Shown here: one piece after another, positions 52,252-60,896 of the stretch
How the letters are laid out: each line of letters opens with the position of its first letter
Numbering within the stretch: position 1 is the first letter of the stretch
Source of the DNA: UBA3103 sp002365855
GTDB lineage: Bacteria > Bacillota > Desulfotomaculia > Desulfotomaculales > Pelotomaculaceae
DNA length: 64,000 nucleotides
Assembly: GCA_030627625.1 (NCBI GenBank)
Contig: DAOURR010000003.1
Location: 1 to 64,000, forward strand
Direction: 5' to 3'
Program-made: the position numbers and the translations under genes
The notes under the pieces: generated by a model
What the model was told of the DNA's origin: nothing
Databases searched by the model: none
The model's input: only the letters and a program-made list of their open reading frames with translations

Positions 52252-53799
52252 TTATTTATTGGTACCTGTATCGATCCTGGGGAACAGCCCCTCCCCGCGC
52301 TTTACAACCGTGCCCGGGGGCAGTTTGCCCCAGCTCAAAGACTCCCATATTTGAAGCTCGTGACGGTCCGGAATGCCAAGCTGAGTCCAGACCCTAGCCG
52401 GCAGTAAGGGCATAAAAGGCGAAGATAAAATAGTTATAAACCGCAGGCTCTCCGACAGGTTGTACATGACGGTGGACAGACGATCCCTCCTGGCAGGGTC
52501 CTTGGCTAACGTCCAGGGAGCAGACTCGTCCACATACTTGTTAGCCCGGCCCACCAGCCGCCAGATAGCAGCCAATGCGCTGGACAGATCCAACCTGTCC
52601 ATACACTCCTCCACTGCCAGCGGGGTTTGTTCAGCCAGGTCGATAAGCTCCTGGTCGGGCCCTTCCGGCGCGGCTGCAGGTTGAACTATACCACCAAAAT
52701 ATTTTTCCACCATGGCAATGGAACGGCTGACCAGGTTTCCCAGGTCGTTGGCCAAATCTTTGTTGATCCGCTCCACCAGGGCGTCTTCGCTATAGTAACT
52801 GTCAGAACCAAAAGGCAATTCTCTGAGTAAGTAATACCTGATCGCGTCTACCCCGTACTTGTCGACCAGGACATGGGGGTCAACAACATTTCCCTTGGAC
52901 TTGGACATCTTTCCGCTTTCGAGCATTAGCCAGCCATGGGCCACTACCTGCCTCGGCAGCTCAAGCCCTGCAGCCATCAGCAGCGCCGGCCAGATGATAC
53001 TGTGGAACCGAACGATATCTTTGGCCATCAGATGCACGTCAGCAGGCCAGTACTTCTTGTAGAGGCTGTCGTCCTCAGTGCCGTAGCCCAGGGCGGATAT
53101 GTAGTTGGTAAGGGCGTCAATCCAGACGTAAATGACATGTTTATGGTCAAAAGGAACTGGAATCCCCCAGTTGAAAGTAGTTCTGGAAACACAAAGGTCC
53201 TCGAGCCCGCTTTTTATGAAACTTACCATCTCATTGCGCCGGGAAGGCGGCTGAATGAATTCGGGATGTGCTTCAATGTGTTCGAGCAGCCTGCCGGCGT
53301 ATTTTGACATCCGGAAAAAATAGCTTTCCTCCTGCAGCATTTCCACCGGCCTTCCGCAGTCAGGGCAAGCGCCCTGGTCAAGTTTGCTTTCAACCCAGAA
53401 GGCCTCGCAGGGCGAGCAGTACCAGCCCTCGTAGCTGGCTTTATAGATATCCCCCTGGTCATAAAGCTTCTGGAAGAGCGTTACGACCACCTTTTTGTGT
53501 CTCGGCTCGGTTGTACGGATAAAATCGTCATACTCAACTTCAAGACGCCCCCACAAAAGCTTGAAACCTGCCACAATTCTATCAACATGCTGACCAGGAG
53601 TCATCCCCTTTGATTTTGCCGCTCTCTCAATCTTCTGGCCGTGCTCATCCGAGCCGGTCAAGAACCGGGTGTCATAGCCCGTCATTTTTTTAAAGCGTGC
53701 AATCGCATCGGCTGCCACAGTCGTGTATGCGTGCCCGATGTGCAGGTTGTCGCTAGGGTAATAAATGGGAGTTGTAATATAAAACTTCCCCTTATGCAT
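52252..53799 (-). CDS. metG: Methionyl-tRNA synthetase
   Basis: MetG charges tRNA-Met. The 515-residue class Ia enzyme has HIGH (NLHIGHAYTT), a zinc knuckle (WYCSPCEAFW with CPDCGRP), the KMSKS loop (SGKMSKSKGNVV) and an anticodon-binding helical domain. The C-terminal tRNA-binding dimerisation domain present in many MetG proteins is missing, so this is a shorter monomer-like type. Its leader contains a T-box (53839-54135) that should couple expression to uncharged tRNA-Met. Confidence 0.97.
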   Translation of the reverse strand: MHKGKFYITTPIYYPSDNLHIGHAYTTVAADAIARFKKMTGYDTRFLTGSDEHGQKIERAAKSKGMTPGQHVDRIVAGFKLLWGRLEVEYDDFIRTTEPRHKKVVVTLFQKLYDQGDIYKASYEGWYCSPCEAFWVESKLDQGACPDCGRPVEMLQEESYFFRMSKYAGRLLEHIEAHPEFIQPPSRRNEMVSFIKSGLEDLCVSRTTFNWGIPVPFDHKHVIYVWIDALTNYISALGYGTEDDSLYKKYWPADVHLMAKDIVRFHSIIWPALLMAAGLELPRQVVAHGWLMLESGKMSKSKGNVVDPHVLVDKYGVDAIRYYLLRELPFGSDSYYSEDALVERINKDLANDLGNLVSRSIAMVEKYFGGIVQPAAAPEGPDQELIDLAEQTPLAVEECMDRLDLSSALAAIWRLVGRANKYVDESAPWTLAKDPARRDRLSTVMYNLSESLRFITILSSPFMPLLPARVWTQLGIPDRHELQIWESLSWGKLPPGTVVKRGEGLFPRIDTGTNK

Positions 53800-53838
53800 C
53801 TTGGTTCTACCTACCTTCCTATCGTTGAATCAAAAAAA

Positions 53839-54135
53839 ATTAAACCTCACCCCTATCTTTTGTGAGGGGCGAAGTTTTTAAACTCTCGCGGTACCACCCT
53901 TATTTGCCTGCTCCTCGCGAAGCCTGGCCTCTACGGTACAGGGAAGCGCTCCCGATACTGCGGCATGGTAACGGCGCCCAACCCGGCACGGCTTACGATA
54001 AATTTCAGCCGCTCAGCTCCAGAGCCATGTTCGGCCAGCTTTCCCCGGCGGGCTTGCACCTTCCCCCGCTCTCTGTACGGGTATTATTTGGCTTACTCTT
54101 CTCCTTCATTGCTGTTATCTTGATAGCATAATAAC
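53839..54135 (-). promoter_or_regulatory. T-box riboswitch leader of metG
   Basis: The 15-base T-box AAGGGTGGTACCGCG is present on the minus strand (53887-53901), followed by a terminator stem with CCTCAC and GTGAGG arms and a T-rich end (53829-53871). Upstream, the leader folds into a large Stem I region; a candidate specifier ATG lies at 54026-54028 in GAACATGGC. Uncharged tRNA-Met would favour antitermination. The folding was judged by eye, so exact stem boundaries are approximate. Confidence 0.9.
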
Positions 54136-54141
54136 ATATAG

Positions 54142-54171
54142 ATTTTAAAATGATTGCTGGCAACTTGTCAA
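54142..54171 (-). promoter_or_regulatory. Sigma-A-type promoter for the metG leader
   Basis: On the minus strand TTGACA (54166-54171) is followed 17-18 bases later by TTAAAAT (54142-54148). It fits a start of the T-box leader near 54135. Confidence 0.65.
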
Positions 54172-54220
54172 GTTTTCACCAAATCATGCAAAAATATTGT
54201 ATAATTTTACAAAAAGCATC

Positions 54221-54249
54221 TTGACTTTTAATGGAATCATTGGTACCAT
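54221..54249 (+). promoter_or_regulatory. Candidate sigma-A promoter of abrB
   Basis: TTGACT (54221-54226) and TACCAT (54244-54249) are separated by 17 bases. It lies about 60 bases before the abrB start. The -10 matches only four of six bases. Confidence 0.5.
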
Positions 54250-54307
54250 TTACTTGTAAAAAAAATCAACTATTTGTCGAAAAATGTCGGATAAGGAGGG
54301 ACAGAAT

Positions 54308-54562
54308 TTGAAATCAACTGGTATTGTCAGAAAGGTGGACGAGCTTGGCAGGGTAGTTATCCCGATCGAGCTGCGGCGGACTTTAGGCATTGACGAAAAG
54401 GACGCCCTGGAAATCTACGTTGACGCGGAAAAAATTATTCTGAAAAAATACGAGCCCGCCTGCGTCTTCTGCGGAAATGCCTCGGACGTACAGCACTACA
54501 AAAACAAATTGGTCTGCCGCGAGTGCTCTACGGCCATGTTTGAGAACACTAAAATTAGCTAA
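54308..54562 (+). CDS. abrB: AbrB transition-state regulator with cysteine-rich C-terminus
   Basis: The N-terminal 50 residues (STGIVRKVDELGRVVIPIEL, RRTLGIDEKDALEIYVDAEK) match AbrB of Bacillus, a swapped-hairpin DNA-binding domain that represses stationary-phase genes. The C-terminus differs: after residue 50 come two CxxC pairs (Cys52/55 and Cys70/73) that could bind zinc, in place of the Bacillus tetramerisation tail. TTG 54308 has AAGGAGG seven bases upstream; an upstream in-frame ATG (54284) would bury that site. It is one of few plus-strand genes in this block and is followed by a strong terminator. Confidence 0.9.
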   Translation: MKSTGIVRKVDELGRVVIPIELRRTLGIDEKDALEIYVDAEKIILKKYEPACVFCGNASDVQHYKNKLVCRECSTAMFENTKIS

Positions 54563-54569
54563 CTGATTG

Positions 54570-54605
54570 AGAAGAGAGACTTAAAAAACTGTCTCTCTTC
54601 TTTAT
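54570..54605 (+). terminator. Terminator after abrB
   Basis: AGAAGAGAGAC and GTCTCTCTTCT form a perfect 11-bp stem with a ten-base A-rich loop, followed by TTATT. It could work on either strand. Confidence 0.85.
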
Positions 54606-54662
54606 TGAAAAGTAAAATATGATGCAACTGCTTTGCTTTAACCGCACCTCAACCGGGGTGCA

Positions 54663-55523
54663 TTATTTATTATCTACGACCGCCCGGTAGACTTCCCGCC
54701 TGGGAAGGCCGCGCACGCGCGCCACGTCACGAATGGCCTCCTTGCGGCCTATTCCTTCAGCTTCCAGCTTGGCTACATGGGCAGCCGGCTCCAGGTCGAG
54801 CCAGGTGTCTTCTTTGATTTGATCGCTCTGCTCACCTTGCGCTCCCGATACCACCAGGGTGACCTCCCCACGAGGTTCGTTTTCTTCAAAATGTTTGATC
54901 AGCCCTACCAAATCTCCCCTGATGATTTCCTCAAATTTTTTGGTCAATTCCCTTGCCACCGCCGCCTGCCTGTTGCCAAACACTTTAAGCAATACGTCCA
55001 GGAACGACTTCAGGCGGTGTGGGGCCTCGTAAAAAACAAGGGTCATGCGCAAACTGCTGACCTCAACCAGTTTCTCATGGCGAGCTTTTTTATTCAAAGG
55101 CAGGAAGCCTAAAAAAACGAAGGATTCCGTTGGAAGACCTGAAACTACCAGTGCTGTAACAGCCGCACTGGGTCCGGGGACGGGAACTACTTCGCATCCA
55201 TTTTCCAGTGCCATGGAAACCATTTCCGACCCGGGATCAGAAATCCCCGGCAGGCCTGCATCGGTCACCAGGGCGACATTTTTTCCGGAGGATAGCAACT
55301 CCAGCAGGTAGTCGCCTTTTTTCCTGCGGTTGTGCTGGTGATAGCTGGTGAGAGGTGTGTGGAGGTCATAATGACTTAGCAGCTTACGGGTGTGGCGAGT
55401 GTCTTCCGCAGCGATCAGATCAGCCTCCCGCATTACCCTCAAGGCACGCAGGGTGATATCTTCCAGGTTGCCTATAGGTGTCGCGCAGAGATAGAGCACC
55501 CCTTTCTTTTGTTCCCCGGTCAA
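54663..55523 (-). CDS. rsmI: 16S rRNA (cytidine1402-2'-O)-methyltransferase
   Basis: RsmI methylates C1402 of 16S rRNA. The 286-residue protein has a tetrapyrrole-methylase fold with LCATPIGNLEDITLRALRVM, AEDTRHTRKLLSHY, LVTDAGLPGISDPG and FVFLGFLPLNKKARHEKL. The C-terminal RsmI-type helix-turn-helix (GIGRKEAIRDVARVRGLPRREVYRAV) is present. TTG start after GAGGTGAGG. Its place after yabA and before abrB is conserved. Confidence 0.95.
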   Translation of the reverse strand: MTGEQKKGVLYLCATPIGNLEDITLRALRVMREADLIAAEDTRHTRKLLSHYDLHTPLTSYHQHNRRKKGDYLLELLSSGKNVALVTDAGLPGISDPGSEMVSMALENGCEVVPVPGPSAAVTALVVSGLPTESFVFLGFLPLNKKARHEKLVEVSSLRMTLVFYEAPHRLKSFLDVLLKVFGNRQAAVARELTKKFEEIIRGDLVGLIKHFEENEPRGEVTLVVSGAQGEQSDQIKEDTWLDLEPAAHVAKLEAEGIGRKEAIRDVARVRGLPRREVYRAVVDNK

Positions 55524-55576
55524 ACCAGCCTCACCTCTTTAATTTGCTATCACCTCAAGCCAGGTTTAAATAAAGT

Positions 55577-55921
55577 TTACCCGGAAGCAGACTGATCAGC
55601 TGCAGGTTCCCGGCCCTTTCTCAAAAACGCCATGCAGTAAAGGCACTCCCCCGACCTCTTGTGCCCAAAGCTAAGGTTGCAGATGTGAAAATTTTGATCA
55701 TAAAGTTCCAGCAGGTTAAAAAAGCTATATGACGAGACGCTTGTTTCCACACCGGTTGAATTACATGAAAAACCCTCACGATGAACGGCAGCCAACTCTC
55801 TCCTGAGCCGGCTGTTTTCATCCTCCATCTCCCTTACCTTGTTTTTTAATTCCTGCATTTCCGCAAGAAGCGCATGCAGCTTTGCTTCCATATTTCTTGC
55901 CAGTTTAAAATTTGACTGCAC
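55577..55921 (-). CDS. yabA: Replication initiation control protein YabA
   Basis: YabA binds DnaA and DnaN and restrains re-initiation. The 114-residue protein has an N-terminal coiled coil (EAKLHALLAEMQELKNKVREMEDENSRLRREL, about 11-47) and a C-terminal zinc-binding part with Cys81, His87, Cys93 and Cys96 (HICNLSFGHKRSGECLYC). GTG 55921 overlaps the ricT stop and has GGAGAG upstream; ATG at residue 11 is an alternative start. The flexible middle is about 30 residues long. Confidence 0.85.
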   Translation of the reverse strand: MQSNFKLARNMEAKLHALLAEMQELKNKVREMEDENSRLRRELAAVHREGFSCNSTGVETSVSSYSFFNLLELYDQNFHICNLSFGHKRSGECLYCMAFLRKGREPAADQSASG

Positions 55922-56791
55922 CTAAATTCTCTCCTTGCCGGACTGCTCCGGGCACTCCTTTTTATTCCTGCAGGCTTTTGACTGCCCTTCTTGAAGCGTT
56001 ATTTCCTCGCATCGGTATTCCTTTATAATCTTGCTTTCCTTTAATTCCACACTCAGGCTGTTTTTCAAAATATTAATTCCGACAGCCCGGCCTTCTCCAT
56101 CAGGCGTGATCACCAAGCTGCCAAGTTCTGGGAAACTCTCCCTGGCGTGCTCGTACGCCTCGTTTTCGTACTTCAAACAGCACATCAACCTGCCGCAAAT
56201 ACCGGATATTTTTGTGGGATTCAGGGACAAGTTCTGATCCTTGGCCATGCGGATAGAAACCGAAGCAAAATCTGAAAGCCAGGAAGAACAGCATAATTCC
56301 CTACCGCAGCAGCCCAGCCCTCCAATCATTTTAGCCTCATCCCTGACTCCGATCTGGCGGAGCTCGATTCGCGTCTTAAAAACCGAGGCCAGGTCTTTTA
56401 CCAATTCCCTGAAGTCAATCCGGCCATCCGCGGTGAAATAGAAAATAATTTTATTCCCATCAAAAGTCTGCTCCACACCAACAAGTTTCATGGGCAGGTT
56501 ATGGAGGGCTATTTTCTCCAGACCCACCTTGAAAGCTTTGTTCTCCTTCTCCCGGTTGGACACAAGCTGCTGGCAATCCTGGCTGATGGCCTTGCGCATA
56601 ACCTTTTTCAGAGGCGAGACTACATCCTCTTCTTCTATTTTTAAAGGCCCGGCAACCACCTGGCCATATTCGACCCCCCTGGCAGTTTCAACAATTACCC
56701 CGTCACCCTCCGCAAGAAGGTGCTCACCCGGGTCGAAGTAATAAATTTTGCAGGCCTTTTTAAAGCGCACTCCTACTACTGTGACTCCCAT
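55922..56791 (-). CDS. ricT: RicT (YaaT), PSP1-domain protein
   Basis: RicT is part of the RicA-RicF-RicT (Y) complex that activates RNase Y processing and promotes sporulation. The 289-residue protein has the PSP1 domain with KKACKIYYFDPG, VIVETARGVEYGQVV, DFRELVKDLASVFKTRIELRQIG and the Cys-rich GGLGCCGRELCCSSWL, CGRLMCCLKYENEAYE, consistent with its known Fe-S ligands. ATG 56791 after GAGGG. The gene overlaps yabA tightly downstream. Confidence 0.94.
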   Translation of the reverse strand: MGVTVVGVRFKKACKIYYFDPGEHLLAEGDGVIVETARGVEYGQVVAGPLKIEEEDVVSPLKKVMRKAISQDCQQLVSNREKENKAFKVGLEKIALHNLPMKLVGVEQTFDGNKIIFYFTADGRIDFRELVKDLASVFKTRIELRQIGVRDEAKMIGGLGCCGRELCCSSWLSDFASVSIRMAKDQNLSLNPTKISGICGRLMCCLKYENEAYEHARESFPELGSLVITPDGEGRAVGINILKNSLSVELKESKIIKEYRCEEITLQEGQSKACRNKKECPEQSGKERI

Positions 56792-56806
56792 TTATATTAA
56801 TCCCTC

Positions 56807-57820
56807 CTAGTATGCCGTCGACTGCCCCGGTCCAGCGGGGCCTCCGGACAGATATAAAAACAGCGCCTCGAGGGCCAGCCTGGTATTGGCGCTGGCTTCG
56901 ATTTTATTTTTGGTTGCTTCTATATTCTCTATTATTTCCACAAGGCGGGAGGTTTCAAAGCATTCCGCATCCCTTTCCAGATTTGCTGCGCGGTCCTGGT
57001 TATATAAAAACCCGTTTGACCCTGCTTCCCTGGACACCAGCAGGTCACGGTACCAGCAGGTAAGCATCTCCAGCATGAAGCGGGCCTTTTCCCTGCTCTC
57101 AGCACATTTTTCAGCCATTTCCAGGGCCCGGCATGGTCCTGCTTCAGCCAGTTCCTTGATCAGCGCATAAGCCGCTCCGCGTTCATCTTGAAACGAACCG
57201 GCCGAATATAACAGGGCCCTGCCCATGCTCCCGCCCGATAGCGCCGCTGATAATAGCGCGTCTTCCGCCTTCAGGCCATGAAGCGAAACAAGGCCGTGGG
57301 CAAGTTCGGAAACAGGTACGGCATGGAATGAAACCTGCTGGCAGCGGGAGAGAATGGTCGGCAGCAGGGCCTGGGGACGCGAAGAAACCAAAATAAAAAT
57401 TGTATTCCCAGAGGGTTCCTCCAGTGTTTTCAACAGACAGTTGGCCGCTTGTTCGGTCATCGTCTCCGCCTGGCAGATTATAAATATCTGCCGGTTTCCC
57501 TGATAGGGCAGATATGCGGTTTTTCGCTGAACAGACCTTATTTGTTCAATTTTTATCGAAGCTCCGGCAGGCTGGACCCACTGCAGATCAGGGTGATTCC
57601 GGTTTTCTGCCTGCCTGCACTCACGGCATTCGCCGCAGGCGTCACCGCTGCCCGGCCGGGAACAAAGCAGCGCTCTGGCAAAAGCAAAGGCAGCTGTTTC
57701 CTTGCCCACTCCCTCAGGCCCGGAAAATAAATAGGCATGAGAAACCCGCCCGTAGGCAATGGCATTCAACAGGATATTAATAACCTGCCTGTGGCCTACT
57801 ATTTCTCTCAGGAACAGCAT
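56807..57820 (-). CDS. holB: DNA polymerase III delta' subunit
   Basis: HolB is the clamp-loader delta' subunit. The 337-residue protein has GHRQVINILLNAIAYGRVSHAYLFSGPEGVGKETAAFAFARALL (P-loop-like), a zinc knuckle with four Cys (CSRPGSGDACGECRECRQ), HPDLQWVQ, and the EEPSGNTIFILVSSRPQALLPTILSRCQ sensor region (SRC). Its start overlaps the tmk end by 13 bases, and it precedes ricT. The replication-gene order matches Bacillus. Confidence 0.94.
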   Translation of the reverse strand: MLFLREIVGHRQVINILLNAIAYGRVSHAYLFSGPEGVGKETAAFAFARALLCSRPGSGDACGECRECRQAENRNHPDLQWVQPAGASIKIEQIRSVQRKTAYLPYQGNRQIFIICQAETMTEQAANCLLKTLEEPSGNTIFILVSSRPQALLPTILSRCQQVSFHAVPVSELAHGLVSLHGLKAEDALLSAALSGGSMGRALLYSAGSFQDERGAAYALIKELAEAGPCRALEMAEKCAESREKARFMLEMLTCWYRDLLVSREAGSNGFLYNQDRAANLERDAECFETSRLVEIIENIEATKNKIEASANTRLALEALFLYLSGGPAGPGQSTAY

Positions 57821-58443
57821 TCCAGAACTCCTTCGACTGCTTTGAGAATATCAAGGTGCACCTGTTCAATGGACCTGTTGGCGTCGATAACCCTGTAGCG
57901 GCCAGGATCCCGGGCTGCGATGTCCAGGTAGCCGGACCGGACCTTCAGGTGGAATTCCCGCGCCTCCCGCTCAATCCTGTCAGTCCCGCGGCCGGAACGG
58001 CAGATCCTGTCCTTTCCGGTCTCACAACAAAAATCAAGCAGCAGGACCAGATCTGGAATAAGGCCCATGGTGGCCGGTTCGTTCACCTGTTTCAGCAGGT
58101 GAATTTCCATATCCCGCCCATATCCCTGGTAGGCCAGGGTGGAATCAATATAGCGGTCGCACAGCACAAGATTGCCCGCAGCCAGGGCCGGTAAAATAAC
58201 CTCTGAGACCAGCTGAGCCCTGGCTGCGGCATACAGCAAAGCCTCAGCCCAGGGGACCAGTCTGCCGTACTCCGGATTCAGCAGGAGATCCCGGATCGAT
58301 TCACCCAGCTTGGTGCCGCCGGGCTCCCTGGTGTAAAATACCCTGCGCCCCCGGTTTTTCAGGTATTCTCCCAAAAGGTTTAGCTGGGTTGTCTTTCCGG
58401 ACCCGTCAATACCCTCAAAAACAATTAACTTGCCCTTACTCAA
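57808..58443 (-). CDS. tmk: Thymidylate kinase
   Basis: Tmk phosphorylates dTMP. The 211-residue protein shows the P-loop FEGIDGSGKTTQLNLL, FYTREPGGTKLGESIRDLLL, LCDRYIDSTLAYQGYGR and the C-terminal YRVIDANRSIEQVHLDI. A TTG start at 58443 has GGAG eight bases upstream. It follows the ornithine decarboxylase-like gene by 32 bases. Confidence 0.96.
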   Translation of the reverse strand: MSKGKLIVFEGIDGSGKTTQLNLLGEYLKNRGRRVFYTREPGGTKLGESIRDLLLNPEYGRLVPWAEALLYAAARAQLVSEVILPALAAGNLVLCDRYIDSTLAYQGYGRDMEIHLLKQVNEPATMGLIPDLVLLLDFCCETGKDRICRSGRGTDRIEREAREFHLKVRSGYLDIAARDPGRYRVIDANRSIEQVHLDILKAVEGVLECCS

Positions 58444-58475
58444 TTAGGTGACTCCAATTCATTGTGGTTATAATG

Positions 58476-59924
58476 CTATTCTATCACAACTTTAATAGTT
58501 TTTAATGTCCGATCGTACGGACCCTGACAGGGCAGTCCCATATCGCTGATCAACGTCAGGTATTCCAGTATATCGGGCGTTATTTCTTCACCAGGGCCCA
58601 GTACAGGTATCCCCGGCGGGTAGACCGCTACAGTCTCCGCGCTGACCATGCCGCCCGCTTCAGCAAGAGGTATTCCCCGTGAAGGCAAAAACCAGGCTTC
58701 GCGGGGCTTCATTACTTTTTTGTAACAGCCGGGGGCGCCGGGCAGAGGAGTCTTAGCAGGCTGCCTTTCTCGTGCCGCGATATCTTCCATCGCGCTTGCC
58801 AGCGACTCACAATCGCGAAAGGTTGTGCCGATGGAAAGAACCGCCACGATGTTGGCAGCGTCGGCCATTTCTACGAAAACATTATACCTCCGGGCCAAAA
58901 GCTTTTCCACCTGGTACCCTGTCAGGCCCAAGCTTTGAACGGATATAACCAGCTTGGCCGGATCGATACCGAGTGAACTATCCCGCAAGTGAGCCTGGCT
59001 TAAAATGGATAAACCCCTGACCTGCGACAGCCGCTTGCGCAGCCACCGCGCAAGTTCCAGCGTTCTCTCCAGTAGCTGTTCCCCCCGGAGAGCCATCTGG
59101 CGCCTGGCCAGGTCCAGTGAACCCATCAGGATGTAAGACGGGCTTGTGGTCTGCAGAAGCTGCAAAGCGACCGCAACCCTTTCACCGTCATCCACCCCGT
59201 GTTTTAAGTGCAGCATGGAACTCTGTCCCAGTGACCCCCCCAGTTTGTGTGTGCTTTGTACAGATGCGTCAGCGCCGGCGGACATAGCGTCTTGGGGCAG
59301 GTCCCGGTGAAAACGCAGGTGCGCGCCGTGGGCTTCATCTGCAAGCAGCAGCCTGCCCGCCTCATGGACCATATGGACCTGACCGGGCAGGTCTCCTGCC
59401 ACCCCGTAATAGTTTGGCCGGACGACAATTACCGCGGCCGCGCCAGGCCGTTCTTCCAGCGCCAGGAGAATCTTTGCAGGCGGCACGCCGCAGTCTGCCC
59501 CGAACTCCGGAATGACCTCGGGCATTACATAATACGGGTCAGCTCCCGACACTATGAGGCCCCCTAACACCGAACGGTGTGCGTTACGAGGCACGATCAC
59601 TTCCCCCTGCCCCGCGTACGCGGCAAGCAGCGCCTGGATTCCCACAGTAGTGCCGTTGACTAAAAAGAAACTCCTGCCCGCCCCATATAATTCTGCGGCC
59701 AGTTCCTGAGCAAGGGCTATTGGGCCCCCTGGATTATGCAGGTCATCAAGGCCAGGTAATTCTGTCATGTCCAAGGAAAACAGAGCCTGTCCGCCAAGCG
59801 CGGCCAATTCTTCAGGTAGTCCCTGTCCCCGGCAGTGCCCCGGTATGTGAAAACCGGCGGGGGATCCGGATGCATGCTCCAAAAGAGCCTCGAAGAGTGG
59901 TGCGCTGCACTGCTTTTCAAACAA
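58476..59924 (-). CDS. Orn/Lys/Arg-type PLP decarboxylase family protein
   Basis: The 482-residue protein belongs to the fold-I decarboxylases (YaaO/SpeA-like): FHIPGHCRGQGLPEEL, the VNGTTVGIQALLAAYAG substrate loop, LLADEAHGAHLRFH and the PLP-lysine motif VQSTHKLGGSLGQSSML. The position next to tmk, with csfB/gin beyond, is as in Bacillus yaaO. Amino-acid substrate (Arg, Lys or Orn) cannot be called. TTG start after GGAGG. A short-chain relative acting in sporulation polyamine supply is possible. Confidence 0.88.
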   Translation of the reverse strand: MFEKQCSAPLFEALLEHASGSPAGFHIPGHCRGQGLPEELAALGGQALFSLDMTELPGLDDLHNPGGPIALAQELAAELYGAGRSFFLVNGTTVGIQALLAAYAGQGEVIVPRNAHRSVLGGLIVSGADPYYVMPEVIPEFGADCGVPPAKILLALEERPGAAAVIVVRPNYYGVAGDLPGQVHMVHEAGRLLLADEAHGAHLRFHRDLPQDAMSAGADASVQSTHKLGGSLGQSSMLHLKHGVDDGERVAVALQLLQTTSPSYILMGSLDLARRQMALRGEQLLERTLELARWLRKRLSQVRGLSILSQAHLRDSSLGIDPAKLVISVQSLGLTGYQVEKLLARRYNVFVEMADAANIVAVLSIGTTFRDCESLASAMEDIAARERQPAKTPLPGAPGCYKKVMKPREAWFLPSRGIPLAEAGGMVSAETVAVYPPGIPVLGPGEEITPDILEYLTLISDMGLPCQGPYDRTLKTIKVVIE

Positions 59925-60107
59925 AAAAATAAACCTCCGAAATACTAATTATTTTCAAGAGATGCAAGTTTTACCTAACACGTTATTTTATCATAAATAT
60001 CAAGGCGTTACCAAGGCTATCCTTTTATTTTGCCATCAGTTTGTTCTTATAGATACCCTGTTCACGGCTACAATAACAAAACAGAATATTAAAAAGGAGT
60101 GATTACT

Positions 60108-60371
60108 GTGACCGGTGACCGGAAGGTGGAGGAAAAAAAACTTTGCAAGAAATACCGCACCAATGTGGGCAGGCTGATCAGGGCATGGAAGCAGGGCCTT
60201 TCGGATCAAGAAATAAATTTAAAAACCGGGATCAAGATGTCCACGCTCTACCTGATCAAACAAGACATTGAGCTTACTCACAGAAAAGAGCGACTGGAGA
60301 GAAGAAAACAGAAATTATTGCGGTGTCATTCGTTTGACCTGGACCAGATTTTCTTCAACCCAAACATATAG
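60108..60371 (+). CDS. Small helix-turn-helix-like hypothetical protein
   Basis: The protein of about 87 residues is basic and contains an HTH-like stretch (WKQGLSDQEINLKTGIKMSTLYLIKQDIELTHRKERL, about 27-63), so a DNA-binding role is plausible. GTG 60108 has AAGGAG eight bases upstream; GTG 60099 overlaps that site. Its 3' end overlaps gin on the other strand by 46 bases. No named family is recognised. Confidence 0.6.
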   Translation: MTGDRKVEEKKLCKKYRTNVGRLIRAWKQGLSDQEINLKTGIKMSTLYLIKQDIELTHRKERLERRKQKLLRCHSFDLDQIFFNPNI

Positions 60372-60517
60372 GTTTCATAATCAGGGTCTTTTCTCGACAG
60401 TAAAATAATTTTGTTTTCACAATCCTGGCAGATATAATGGCCCCTTACTGAAAGACCCTGATTGCAGTCCATACGTAAACACTGACACAGGATACATGCC
60501 GGAGATTCTACAGCCAC
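60326..60517 (-). CDS. gin: Sigma-G inhibitor Gin (CsfB)
   Basis: The 63-residue protein has the Gin zinc-binding pairs CILC (Cys8, Cys11) and CQDC (Cys30, Cys33) with the connecting GLSVRGHYICQDCENKI. Gin prevents premature sigma-G activity in the forespore. Its location one gene from the YaaO-like decarboxylase and tmk agrees with csfB in Bacillus. GTG 60517 has AAGGTGG upstream. Confidence 0.82.
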   Translation of the reverse strand: MAVESPACILCQCLRMDCNQGLSVRGHYICQDCENKIILLSRKDPDYETYMFGLKKIWSRSNE

Positions 60518-60641
60518 TTACTTTCACCACCTTAAAGTCTCAGCCCCGCAGGGCAAGATAGGGTTGTAATTTAGAATATGAACAGAAAGGGTGTTTGGTG
60601 AGAACATTATCAACAACATACCGAACAATTGTGAGGTCATG

Positions 60642-60896
60642 TTAATGTTCTTTTGTTTTCTTTTTGTCGAGCCTTAAGGCACAGTCAGGGCAGATGTTCT
60701 GACAGATTCCGCAGGCGATGCACCTGTTGTCTGCTTTCACCGAGGGCGTACCGTAAGCCCCCAGGACATCGCTCCAGTCAATACAGTCCACGGGACATTT
60801 TTCTATACAAAGGCCGCAGCCCTTGCATAAATCCGGGAATACCGTCCAGTATCCCTTTTCCAGATCCATGGTCCTGCCTACGAATTCAAGTGTCAT
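60642..60896 (-). CDS. korD: 2-oxoacid:ferredoxin oxidoreductase, ferredoxin-like delta subunit
   Basis: The 84-residue subunit carries two [4Fe-4S] motifs, CKGCGLCIEKCPVDC and CIACGICQNICPDC, and passes electrons between the TPP site and ferredoxin. Its ATG overlaps the korC stop by four bases (ATGA), with AGGAGG upstream. It ends the kor operon. The set may use 2-oxoglutarate or another 2-oxoacid; the paralogue is not decided by sequence alone. Confidence 0.9.
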   Translation of the reverse strand: MTLEFVGRTMDLEKGYWTVFPDLCKGCGLCIEKCPVDCIDWSDVLGAYGTPSVKADNRCIACGICQNICPDCALRLDKKKTKEH

